IMG/VR virus record: IMGVR_UViG_3300009011_000002
Coordinates: 1-64,000 of that record
Source: a virus
Reading direction: 5' to 3' (one strand)
DNA length: 64,000 bases
In this document: in pieces, positions 35,495-43,604 of the stretch
Position numbering within the stretch: the first letter of the stretch is position 1
How the letters are laid out: every line of letters starts with the position of its first letter
The notes under the pieces: generated by a model
Told to the model about the DNA's origin: nothing
Seen by the model: the letters and a program-made list of their open reading frames with translations, nothing else
Database searches by the model: none
Made by a program: the position numbers and the translations under genes

Positions 35495-36934
35495 TTATGC
35501 AAAGTGATCGCGAATGTTGGTCATCAGGTTCTTGGCCTCGGCGAGACCGTTGTCCGATGCGGTGATGTTGGTGCTGGTACGGTTGATACAGTACGTAGCA
35601 TTGACGAAGCGCTGCCCGTTGTTCTGGTCGCCGTTGAAGAAGATCTCCACCGACGTCTCACCAAACACCGAGCACGTCACCATCACGTTCATGATGTGGC
35701 TGCTGTGGACATAGCCGGTGGAGTACTTGGCGAAGAAGTGGGCTTTCAGCAACTGCTTGAACTGCTCTACACGGTTGATGGCGTAGTCGTCGTTGCTCAG
35801 TACCGAACCGAACTCACCGTTGATGATCTCCACACCGTCGTCCGAACCTTGCAGACCGTGGAAGTCGTGTGGGTTGTTGGTAGCCGAGAACACCAGGTGA
35901 GTCAGACCCACTTGGATCAGCAGGTGTACGGTGAGGAAGGCCAGTTCGCACGCGATGATCTCGTGGTTGGTAATCCGACCATAGTCCATAGAGTCCATCA
36001 GGTTGTTGACTTGCGTGAACGTAGTAGGGTTCAGCAGGTCGAGGTTCAGCACTTGCGGCAGGTTGGTAAAGACCGACGCAATCTCTTGCACCGACCAACC
36101 TTGGAAGCCGTTCATCATGTTGCTGGTGCCGAGGTTGAACATCATGGCCTGGAAGAATTCGTTGTCAGTCAACGAAGCTTCCTGAATGCCAACACCACCC
36201 ATGCTTTCCGAGAAGGCATTCTCCATACCGATCTTCTGCGCGGTAATGCCGGTGTTGGTGGCCAGCTTAAGCAGTTCCTTCGCATGGTGCGTAGGATTGA
36301 GGTTCTGCGTCTTGGACGAGACAACCGTCTTCGCCAAGTTGGTACCCAGGGTGCCGTCGTACTGAGCACCGATGCCGTCTTCTTCACAGGCCATGAAGCC
36401 GAGTGCTTCGTTGGCCACGTCCATCGGGCGAATAGCCTTGAGCTTCTTCTGGCCGAATGGGTCACCCAGCAGGAACTGTTGCGACGACGTGATGCTGGTG
36501 CTGGCCAGTGGGAACCCGTGGTTGTCTTGTACGTTTTTGGTTTCCGACGACCATGCCCGCACTGGTACGAACAGGGTTTCTGGTGGAATACCTTCCATCG
36601 AGGCACCTGAGCCACCGGTCAGGTAACCGAGCACCACCAGTTCCACGGAGCTCAGCGAGTTGCGGGTAACCTGGAAGCGGAGCATACCGATACCGCGACG
36701 GATGTTGAAACCGTCTTCGATATTGACCATACCGCCAGGCTGTGCGCTCAGGCCACCGGACTGTTCAGCGACGGCTTGCAGCGTGGTACCCTTGATACCT
36801 CCCTGGAACTGTTCCATCTTCAGCGTGTCCATCATCATGCTGTTTGGATTCATGACGTTATGACGATGGTAGTGGTCGTGGTTCGCGTTGCCCATACCGA
36901 ACAGTGCTTGAGTCAGGATTACTTCTTTTTCCAT
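35495..36934 (-). CDS. Conserved early-block protein at the phiKZ gp69 (PicA/Imp1) position
   Basis: The 479-residue protein has a His/Asn/Met-rich N-terminus and then a folded mixed domain with no enzymatic motif I can name. It lies between the gp68-like RNA polymerase component and the gp70-position gene. In phiKZ that slot holds gp69, reported as the protein-importer component of the phage nucleus shell (PicA/Imp1). Assignment here is by gene order only and needs a structure comparison. GAGG precedes the ATG by 9 bases. Confidence 0.6.
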   Translation of the reverse strand: MEKEVILTQALFGMGNANHDHYHRHNVMNPNSMMMDTLKMEQFQGGIKGTTLQAVAEQSGGLSAQPGGMVNIEDGFNIRRGIGMLRFQVTRNSLSSVELVVLGYLTGGSGASMEGIPPETLFVPVRAWSSETKNVQDNHGFPLASTSITSSQQFLLGDPFGQKKLKAIRPMDVANEALGFMACEEDGIGAQYDGTLGTNLAKTVVSSKTQNLNPTHHAKELLKLATNTGITAQKIGMENAFSESMGGVGIQEASLTDNEFFQAMMFNLGTSNMMNGFQGWSVQEIASVFTNLPQVLNLDLLNPTTFTQVNNLMDSMDYGRITNHEIIACELAFLTVHLLIQVGLTHLVFSATNNPHDFHGLQGSDDGVEIINGEFGSVLSNDDYAINRVEQFKQLLKAHFFAKYSTGYVHSSHIMNVMVTCSVFGETSVEIFFNGDQNNGQRFVNATYCINRTSTNITASDNGLAEAKNLMTNIRDHFA

Positions 36935-36960
36935 TTTGCTGCGCCTCTACTTAATTCAGA

Positions 36961-38541
36961 TTAACCGTTTACGTGACGAACCAACGACATGAATTCTTTC
37001 TTGATTTCCACATCAATGTCGATTGAGAACATCGAACCTTCTTTGACCCGGCCGTAGATTTCCTCGTTGTCCAACACCCCGTATTCCAAGTTGGACATCC
37101 ACTGGCCGTTGCCAAACAACTCCAGGAACTGTTCTGCCGAGACCAACGCTTCATTGAAAGAGCGCCCGTCATTGTTCCTGGATTGGACTTCACAGATCGA
37201 AGCTAAGTAATCCTTCTCTTCGGTGTTCAGTTTCAGTCCATCTCCCAGCGCTCGCTGTCCGTTCGGGTCGTGGATTGCCCCCAGCAAGGATGGAAGGTAT
37301 TTGTAGCCCATCTCGCTCAACCACACCTGCGCAATGGCAATCGCTGCCATGAGCTGAGGGTAGTAGGCCGCATCATAAATGAACGGCGAAGCGACGATGG
37401 TTTCTTCGGTCAGTTGACCTGCGTACGTCAGTTGCAGGATCTTCCGAATGTGGTCGGTCAACTCGAAGTCCCAGTTAGGTGGGAGATTGTCGTAGACCTT
37501 CTCGATCAGCTTGTGACGTTTGATCCCCAGTGCCAAGGCCTGGTAGTAGAAACGGTCACCGCCACGGGGTGCATCATTCTCGTCGAACAGACCGAAACTG
37601 AAGAACTCCGCTTGTACCGTTTCGTTGGAGGACTTCACCTCTTCGCTGATCTGGTACTTGTCGAGGATCGAGCGTTTGTCGTCATCGTCATCCGACGGAC
37701 GATCTTTGTCGCGGAAGGTAGAACTGCCCGCTTCGTGCAACTTGACAGCTGCGTTGATCGCGGTGGCGATGTTCTTGCCTTCTTCCGTTTCTGGAATAAC
37801 TGCACAGCACAGACGGCCGAACACGGCGTTGTACAGAACCCGATCGACGAAGTTCTCTACGCTGGTCACGCTGTCAACTTGCGAAGGAATGCCCCGCTTG
37901 TTGAACGCGAACTTCACGTAGGTCGACAGTTTCAACCAGCCCTGCATGGCTGACAGCACCGGGTTGTCTTTGATCAGGCGACCGCACACCAGTTCTGCAC
38001 TCGGAATACCCATGTGCGGTTCGAACCGTGCAATCAACCCGAAGACGATCGGGTAGATGGTCCGTACCGAGAACGCGTACTTCACCATGCCGATGTAATC
38101 TTGGTCCATGATGGTCGTTTGTTCTGGATAGTCGCCTTTACTCGCGGCTTTGCTCAGGTCCTTAGGGATCCTGAGGTATTTGTCCGAGTATTGAATGAAG
38201 TCACAGTATTTATACACGTTGATGAAATCAATGATCTCATCGCAGATGGGTTTCAGCCGCTCCAGTTCGGCGTCGTATTCCACGACCTTGCCGCTGTCCA
38301 CGATCTTGTGCGCTTTCTCGTAGAGGGCAAACAGCTTTTCTTGCTGCTCGTGGTTCATGGTGCTCTGGACGTAATCGTTCTGGCAATCGAAGAGATTACT
38401 CTCTGGTTCGTTGCGGTCCTTGATCACCTTCTCGAGCTTGATGGTGGCTTTACCGTTGAACTTAAGCACATGGCTGTTCATGGTAATAACAATAGCTTCC
38501 AAGGATTTCTTGGAGCTACGACGTGTGTCAATTGAGAACAT
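36961..38541 (-). CDS. Non-virion RNA polymerase accessory subunit candidate (gp68-like)
   Basis: ATG 38541 is chosen because GGAG lies 10 bases upstream; an earlier ATG at 38571 lacks a ribosome site and overlaps the promoter motif. The 526-residue helical protein has an acidic DDDDDK linker near residues 255-260. No RNA polymerase core signature is visible. Its size and place before the gp69/gp70/betaC/beta'C series match phiKZ gp68, the fifth subunit of the non-virion enzyme. A motif A promoter lies 33 bases upstream of the start. Confidence 0.65.
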   Translation of the reverse strand: MFSIDTRRSSKKSLEAIVITMNSHVLKFNGKATIKLEKVIKDRNEPESNLFDCQNDYVQSTMNHEQQEKLFALYEKAHKIVDSGKVVEYDAELERLKPICDEIIDFINVYKYCDFIQYSDKYLRIPKDLSKAASKGDYPEQTTIMDQDYIGMVKYAFSVRTIYPIVFGLIARFEPHMGIPSAELVCGRLIKDNPVLSAMQGWLKLSTYVKFAFNKRGIPSQVDSVTSVENFVDRVLYNAVFGRLCCAVIPETEEGKNIATAINAAVKLHEAGSSTFRDKDRPSDDDDDKRSILDKYQISEEVKSSNETVQAEFFSFGLFDENDAPRGGDRFYYQALALGIKRHKLIEKVYDNLPPNWDFELTDHIRKILQLTYAGQLTEETIVASPFIYDAAYYPQLMAAIAIAQVWLSEMGYKYLPSLLGAIHDPNGQRALGDGLKLNTEEKDYLASICEVQSRNNDGRSFNEALVSAEQFLELFGNGQWMSNLEYGVLDNEEIYGRVKEGSMFSIDIDVEIKKEFMSLVRHVNG

Positions 38542-38573
38542 GAAAAGAACACTCCAATTGCGTATGCTCAACC

Positions 38574-38596
38574 AAATAATGTAGGTTTCAAATATT
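38574..38596 (-). promoter_or_regulatory. Motif A promoter for the gp68-like unit
   Basis: The minus strand reads AATATTTGAAACCTACATTA, then TTT, closely matching the copy upstream of PhuZ. It lies 33 bases before the chosen ATG and just after a terminator. Confidence 0.72.
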
Positions 38597-38635
38597 GTTA
38601 CCTGAGCATGAATCGGCTATCGGCCATAGATAAAG

Positions 38636-38664
38636 TAGGGTAAGGGGCAGTGCCCCTTACCCTA
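38636..38664 (-). terminator. Hairpin terminator of the SSB-like gene
   Basis: A 13-bp perfect stem (38636-38648 with 38652-38664) lies 16 bases after the stop of the SSB-like gene. Confidence 0.85.
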
Positions 38665-38679
38665 TTCAGGAGACGAGGA

Positions 38680-39402
38680 TCAGAAGTCGTCGTCGAAGCC
38701 GCCGCTGTCGCCGGAGTCGAAGTCGTTGGACTGGCCACCGCCACCGCCACCGTTGTTACGGTTGTTGTAGCCACCGCCGCCACCGCCTTGTGGTTCACGC
38801 GGTTTCGGTGCTTCCCAGCCGTTCTCTTCCATCTGGTTCAGGATACGCTCGTGGAACTTGATGTACGCACGTACCGAGAAGCGGGACAGGATCGAGTGGT
38901 CTTCGACTGCGTTGCCGTCGGCGCCGCGGGTCATGATCACCATGTCGCGCGGACCGCTGAACACGAATACAGCTTTGTAGTCACCCTTGGTCCAGCCGAG
39001 GGTAATGAAACCGTTGGCTTCACGACGGATGGTCAGCTTGACTTGGACGATCGGGCTGTCCGACATTTTGCCGCCGCCTGGCTGATAAACGAACTGCTTC
39101 TTGCGGGGAACCACTTGACGCTCTACGAACTCCTTCGAGTTGGCTGCTTCCAGCAATGCCTCGAACAGCACGCCACGGTCGTGCCAGTCCATGTCGACTT
39201 CTTTGTGGGTGTTCTTGCCACCTTCCTTGAACACGCCATCGTTGACCTTGAGGACAATGGCGCCGTTGTTCTTCTGCTCCCACATCAGCTGGGCCGGGTA
39301 CTTGCCGCCTGCGAGAGGTTCAGCAGTAGCCGGCAGGGGCTGACGGTAGTCGTTCAGGATGTGTTTCTTGCGGGGGGTGATCGGAGCGCGATTGCCGTTC
39401 AT
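38680..39402 (-). CDS. Single-stranded DNA-binding-like protein
   Basis: ATG 39402 has AAGGA 9 bases upstream; an ATG three codons earlier directly abuts that site. The 240-residue protein has a folded beta-rich core (about 30-185), a Gly/Asn linker (about 196-220) and an acidic tip ending GGFDDDF. This arrangement of binding core, flexible glycine linker and acidic aromatic C-terminal peptide is typical of bacterial and phage SSBs, whose tip recruits replication proteins. The core sequence itself is not one I recognise as an OB fold, so the call rests on architecture and on its place in the early replication/transcription block. Confidence 0.65.
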   Translation of the reverse strand: MNGNRAPITPRKKHILNDYRQPLPATAEPLAGGKYPAQLMWEQKNNGAIVLKVNDGVFKEGGKNTHKEVDMDWHDRGVLFEALLEAANSKEFVERQVVPRKKQFVYQPGGGKMSDSPIVQVKLTIRREANGFITLGWTKGDYKAVFVFSGPRDMVIMTRGADGNAVEDHSILSRFSVRAYIKFHERILNQMEENGWEAPKPREPQGGGGGGYNNRNNGGGGGGQSNDFDSGDSGGFDDDF

Positions 39403-39470
39403 TCGAGACATTCCTTGAAAAGTTTTATTCTGCCAATAGTAATAGGCACGTGAGTAAGAATACAGTTGGC

Positions 39471-39698
39471 TTATTTAGCCACATAATCCGGCATCGGCTT
39501 CTCGTCGAAGTGCGCCTCGATGGCAGCCTCCAACCAGTCGCGGTGACCTTGCTCGCCATGGGCGAGCTTAGCAAACAGCTCGGGGATCAATTCAACGAGT
39601 CTGATAACTTTATCAAAATCCTTGTAGTGGTACGTCGTGGATTCCATATCAGCTGCAAGTTCTCGCATACGCTGATTAAAAGGCTTAAGTTCAGACAT
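39471..39698 (-). CDS. Small unknown protein, 75 residues
   Basis: This short helical protein, rich in Glu, Leu and His, lies between the SSB-like gene and the 262-residue gene with 10- to 70-base gaps. There is no known motif. It could be a small early regulator; nothing in the sequence proves it. Confidence 0.6.
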   Translation of the reverse strand: MSELKPFNQRMRELAADMESTTYHYKDFDKVIRLVELIPELFAKLAHGEQGHRDWLEAAIEAHFDEKPMPDYVAK

Positions 39699-39708
39699 GG
39701 TGGTTTCC

Positions 39709-40497
39709 TTACATCATCATGAGGAGCCCAGATCGATCCACACCCAAAGGTAAATTGTTAATCGAACCCCTTACTCTACCGACCGTAGAGGCTGACGTCC
39801 AGTGGTTCTCTTCAGCGATCTTCTTCACCAAACTCTTGATCTTCTCAGAGGACGACCGGAAGTTGGTGGACTTATCACCAAAGATCTGAAGGGTTAAACG
39901 GTTGAAGGGGATGTAATACAGCTCGTCCCCTCCGGTCAATTTGGTGTACCATTGGGTAAAGGGTTTGAGCACACCGGTGTACGACTCCAGCAAATGAAGC
40001 CGGGTGTAACCGGGGCACTCGGCCAGGTCAACCACATGGTTGGTCATGACCACACCTTTACCTTTAAAGTCGGGCATACCCACATTGGTCTTTTCAATCA
40101 GCTTGTCGTATTTGACAACCAGATTGTCAGCAACCTTGTCAGCCACAGCCTTCCATGCCTTTTGTTTGGCAGTCCTGGCTTCCCATAAAGTAGCGTGTGG
40201 GTATTTACCCTTGAGGCCTTTGTAGGTGGGGTAATACACCACCAGCTTCAACGGTTTGCCCCGGCGGGCTTCTTCAATCCACTTCGCCAAGGCAATCATG
40301 TCGGCTTCTACATCTTTCGTGAGTTGGTCTGCATCACCCTTCTCACGGTCTTCTGATTGGTAGGCGTCGCGTGCGTTACGGATCAATGTCCGCAGGTTAA
40401 ACAACACAACGTCTGCACTACGCACCCCCTGACCTCCACCGCCCTCGAGGGCCAGGGAGGTACCGGGGGACATTCCCAAGGTACCTACGGTGCGCAT
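39709..40497 (-). CDS. Unknown 262-residue basic protein
   Basis: The N-terminus has a Gly run (LEGGGGQG near 17-24) followed by a helical, Lys-rich body and a C-terminal Ser/Arg region. A strong GGAGG site precedes the ATG, which overlaps the SbcD-like gene by 13 bases. The high Lys content and coupling to a nuclease suggest nucleic-acid handling, as inference. Confidence 0.68.
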   Translation of the reverse strand: MRTVGTLGMSPGTSLALEGGGGQGVRSADVVLFNLRTLIRNARDAYQSEDREKGDADQLTKDVEADMIALAKWIEEARRGKPLKLVVYYPTYKGLKGKYPHATLWEARTAKQKAWKAVADKVADNLVVKYDKLIEKTNVGMPDFKGKGVVMTNHVVDLAECPGYTRLHLLESYTGVLKPFTQWYTKLTGGDELYYIPFNRLTLQIFGDKSTNFRSSSEKIKSLVKKIAEENHWTSASTVGRVRGSINNLPLGVDRSGLLMMM

Positions 40498-41615
40498 AAG
40501 AATTCCTCCAACACAGCGTATGCTTCTTCCATTGGAATACCGAGTGCTTTAAACTCTTCTTCCACTTCGGGGGTTAAAGAAGCCGCAAGGTTCTCACGGT
40601 TCAAGGTAACCCCTTCATATTCTTGTTGCTCGTAGATCTCGTCTTCGAGCAGGTGATCTTTGTTGGCTTCGTTATCAGTCATGAAGCCAATCATGGGGAA
40701 CTCCTTCGAGAGGACGTCCACCACAGGGTTTACAACTGTCGAAGTACCACCGCGTATTTTCAGCTGGCTGAACGGTGGCATCTTCTTGCTTCTAATGAAC
40801 TCCACGATCTTCGTCGCGAGAGCTCCTGGCTCGACGTCTGGCGTCGTTTCCATGGTGAGGTAGGGTAAGGCATTCTTGTTCTCGTAAAACTCCACCTCGC
40901 ACTTCTCAGAGGCCTTATCGAGCGTTACTACCAACCCACCCTTCGGATGTTCTTCACCGTGGGCTACACGGTCAAACGAACCGGAGGTGTGCAACTTACC
41001 TTTCTGAACCGGGGTGTGTATATGCCCCGCCAAGATGACATGCCGGGTAATCGTTTCCCACCGTTCCAGCAAATGGCCTTTGTGGCGTGCAGCAGAATGC
41101 AACTGGAAATCGAAACCACCATGGAGGGCGATGATATCCACCTGATCCATGTTGTTGTCTTTCAGCACCTTGAGTGCCAATTCCCAAATGGCATCCGTCG
41201 TCATGGTTCCCATGTTGTCCGGAACATACATGATTGACAGATTGTCCAACTTTTCGTACACATGGATGCACAGGGTATCCACGTAACGTACATCCATCCC
41301 CTTAGGTGCCACGCTGAGGAAGTGTTTCGGTTGCCCCCGGTCGTGAGAGGAAGTTCCCTCCAACCAAACAGCAATCATGTCCGGATTAGCCTCGTGGGCT
41401 TGGTCCAGGAACTCACTCCCCCAACGGAGTACACGCTGGGCGTCTGTGTTGGGGAAATCAACTTGGTCTTCCATGAAGTCCCCACCAAACAGGACCATGT
41501 CCGTTTTGGCAAGGTCATGATCAGTCACCAGGAACTTCGTCAGGTTACCCAAGATGTGTGGCGTGGGTGTCCGTTTGTGTAGCGTGTGCTGATCACTTGT
41601 CCAAAGAATCCGCAT
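40485..41615 (-). CDS. SbcD/Mre11-like metallophosphoesterase nuclease
   Basis: The 376-residue protein has the calcineurin-type phosphoesterase motifs in order: DxH (D8, H10), GGD (44-46), GTSSHD at 87-92 (replacing GNHD), H165 in LHGG, and GHIH (197-200). These residues bind two metal ions and cut DNA ends in SbcD, Mre11 and T4 gp47. The GNHD Asn is replaced by Ser, which is unusual. No SbcC/Rad50-like ATPase is encoded next to it. The C-terminal 100 residues are acidic and divergent. GGGGAG lies 5 bases before the ATG. Confidence 0.82.
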   Translation of the reverse strand: MRILWTSDQHTLHKRTPTPHILGNLTKFLVTDHDLAKTDMVLFGGDFMEDQVDFPNTDAQRVLRWGSEFLDQAHEANPDMIAVWLEGTSSHDRGQPKHFLSVAPKGMDVRYVDTLCIHVYEKLDNLSIMYVPDNMGTMTTDAIWELALKVLKDNNMDQVDIIALHGGFDFQLHSAARHKGHLLERWETITRHVILAGHIHTPVQKGKLHTSGSFDRVAHGEEHPKGGLVVTLDKASEKCEVEFYENKNALPYLTMETTPDVEPGALATKIVEFIRSKKMPPFSQLKIRGGTSTVVNPVVDVLSKEFPMIGFMTDNEANKDHLLEDEIYEQQEYEGVTLNRENLAASLTPEVEEEFKALGIPMEEAYAVLEEFLCAP

Positions 41616-41635
41616 TTATCTCCCCTTACAGTCCT

Positions 41636-42433
41636 TTAGCAATCCAGCGGATTATCCGGTGCTTCTTCCCGTGCGGCTTCGCCTTCTTTTGCAACGGCCG
41701 CAGGGGTGTCGTCGGTCAGGCCTTCAATCGAGAACTTGCCGCGCATCACTTCAGTGACGAAGGCTCGTTCTTCTTTGGTGATCTTCTCGCCCTTGTGGTG
41801 CTTGTACATGATCGGGCGGAGTCTGTCGTTGACGTCGGCCATTTTGATCGGGTCTTTTGGACCACGAACGACGTCCTTGATATAATAGATCTTCTGTTCA
41901 ACTTCAGGGATCACGCCGTGTTTCTCGAAGTACTCCGGCAAAATCATGTCGGTGTAGGTGATGCGCTTGGTGTCTGCCAGGCGCTCATTGATCTTCGAGG
42001 CGATCTGCATGTTCAGGTTCGGGTCGTTGCCGAACTGGGTGTCTGCAGACTTGTGGTGCATGTGCCAGCTGGCCGCACGCAGCAGACGGAAGTCGTCGTT
42101 GGTGAGGTTGTGAGAGATCAGCGGTTGGACCAGCAGCACCGGCTCGTGGTCGTCATTACAGACCAAAACAGCACGGGTGCCGTTGTTGGTCAGCGCGCAC
42201 CACTGTTCGACGTTGAAGTAGTTCACGCCGTGGTAGTTGCCGAGGGCGAATTGCATCAGCCACTTGGTGACGAACTCTTTCTCGTAGAAGACGTGACCGA
42301 TGTTGAAGGGGATCTCATCATCGCCCATCATCAGTTTGCCGTTGATTTCGTGGACCTTGATCTCGTTCAGGAAGCGGAAGTCTTCCATGATCATGTCTTT
42401 ACGGAGTTCACGCGACATGTGTTGTCCAGCCAT
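41636..42433 (-). CDS. Unknown 265-residue protein
   Basis: This mixed alpha/beta protein has an acidic Ala/Glu-rich tail and no recognised active site. The ATG overlaps the upstream stop (TAATG), so translation is coupled to the 134-residue gene. It is a member of the chimallin-to-gp68 interval of small early genes. Confidence 0.68.
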   Translation of the reverse strand: MAGQHMSRELRKDMIMEDFRFLNEIKVHEINGKLMMGDDEIPFNIGHVFYEKEFVTKWLMQFALGNYHGVNYFNVEQWCALTNNGTRAVLVCNDDHEPVLLVQPLISHNLTNDDFRLLRAASWHMHHKSADTQFGNDPNLNMQIASKINERLADTKRITYTDMILPEYFEKHGVIPEVEQKIYYIKDVVRGPKDPIKMADVNDRLRPIMYKHHKGEKITKEERAFVTEVMRGKFSIEGLTDDTPAAVAKEGEAAREEAPDNPLDC

Positions 42434-42837
42434 TATCCTAACCTCTTCTTGTCAAGTACACGGAACAGTTCGCCCGTTACGATTACAGTTTCAGCCAGAT
42501 CGTACCGCACCCCGTCAGACACCGCCTTGGCCGTAAGGATCAGGTGGTATTGAGACTTGCTGTTGTCTTGGTAGGCAATGTCTACTTCGACTTCAGACGT
42601 CGGGAACAGTTCTTTGATGTAGCTGTCGAATGCTTCTTTGGTGCGTTCAACCATCGTCTCTGGCGTTGTACCATACGTCGCCCAGAGATAATAAAAACTA
42701 GGGACATTCCCAAAGACCTTGCCTTGGTTAGCCCGGCTGGTAAACCAGTACATGAAATGCAGCGCCAACGCTTGCTGGGGAGACTTTACTTCCCACCCGT
42801 TAGCAGCTGACATGGTGCTCACACAAAACGTCGCCAT
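42433..42837 (-). CDS. Unknown 134-residue protein
   Basis: ATG 42837 is chosen over one at 42903 because AAGG lies upstream and a promoter-like element (42862-42879) would otherwise be inside the gene. The product is aromatic-rich and mixed alpha/beta. Function is unknown. Confidence 0.62.
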   Translation of the reverse strand: MATFCVSTMSAANGWEVKSPQQALALHFMYWFTSRANQGKVFGNVPSFYYLWATYGTTPETMVERTKEAFDSYIKELFPTSEVEVDIAYQDNSKSQYHLILTAKAVSDGVRYDLAETVIVTGELFRVLDKKRLG

Positions 42838-42861
42838 ACCCTTTAATCCTTCGTGGTTAAC

Positions 42862-42879
42862 TCCTATAGAAATCAAAAG
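42862..42879 (-). promoter_or_regulatory. Motif B promoter-like element
   Basis: The minus strand reads CTTTTGATTTCTATAGGA. An almost identical sequence (CTTTTAATATCTATAGGA) lies upstream of the gene at 54071-54367. Both sit 25-30 bases before a start codon and after a gene end, as promoters would. Confidence 0.55.
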
Positions 42880-42917
42880 GCGCCAAACAACGTAAGATGG
42901 CAAAAAAATAAAGGAAC

Positions 42918-42938
42918 CTAGGGGGCCGTAGCCCCCTA
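42918..42938 (-). terminator. Hairpin terminator
   Basis: An 8-bp GC-rich stem around a CGTA loop lies after the stop of the 210-residue gene. On the minus strand it is followed by a T-rich stretch (TTCCTTTATTTTTTTG), so rho-independent termination is likely. Confidence 0.8.
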
Positions 42939-42961
42939 AGTCTAAAATGCATCAGAGGCTG

Positions 42962-43594
42962 TTACTCAGCCTCGTCTGCACCTCCCCATTTCGCATTCTC
43001 CGCACTACTGATGTCAAACATCGATTTAGCGCGGTGGTAGTCGATCGCCGTAAAGGTTTTCTGGAGGTTGGAAATATCCCGCCACTCCAGCCGACCACCG
43101 ATGCTTTCTTGGTAATGCGTGTGCAGAAGACGACGTTGGTCTTCCTCACCGTCAAAACGCAGAACCCCGTCATGAGCTCTACGCCAGAAGATATTCTCTT
43201 CTGCTATCCCCGTACAACGTTGGTGGAAATCGCCACCATAACCCGACGCACGACCATCCAGGTAATCTTGTTGCATGCCTGGGTGAGCCATGATGAAGTC
43301 CCGCATATACCCTTGCGAGTTTTGTAGACCGTGTACTGTGCCGAGGTACCCGATCTCAAAGCGCGGAACGTACTCGCCGTCTTGCTGGTTGAGCAACCGC
43401 TTACCCAATTCCCAGGCACGGGAGTTGAGAAACGTATTGAAACTCTCCATGGCTTTATCGGCTTGTTGGGCTAACCAACCACCGGCCGACCGAAACATAG
43501 CCGCACCTTGGTTGACATACTCGGCATGGTTCTGCATCTGGGAATCAGTATAAGCTCCCGAAATTGCATAGCCGAATGCGTTTGCGCTGTTCAT
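42962..43594 (-). CDS. Unknown 210-residue protein
   Basis: This is a Gly/Gln/Asn-rich protein with many aromatic residues, no signal peptide and no recognised motif. It follows the beta' N-terminal gene after 10 bases and ends at a terminator, so it is probably co-transcribed with chimallin or beta'N. Confidence 0.68.
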   Translation of the reverse strand: MNSANAFGYAISGAYTDSQMQNHAEYVNQGAAMFRSAGGWLAQQADKAMESFNTFLNSRAWELGKRLLNQQDGEYVPRFEIGYLGTVHGLQNSQGYMRDFIMAHPGMQQDYLDGRASGYGGDFHQRCTGIAEENIFWRRAHDGVLRFDGEEDQRRLLHTHYQESIGGRLEWRDISNLQKTFTAIDYHRAKSMFDISSAENAKWGGADEAE

Positions 43595-43604
43595 TGCACC
43601 TGCC

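Noticed and set aside
33941-36610. 889-residue open frame on the plus strand
   Set aside because: It is antisense to the gp69- and gp70-position genes. Its His/Arg/Val-rich low-complexity content mirrors the opposite-strand codons.
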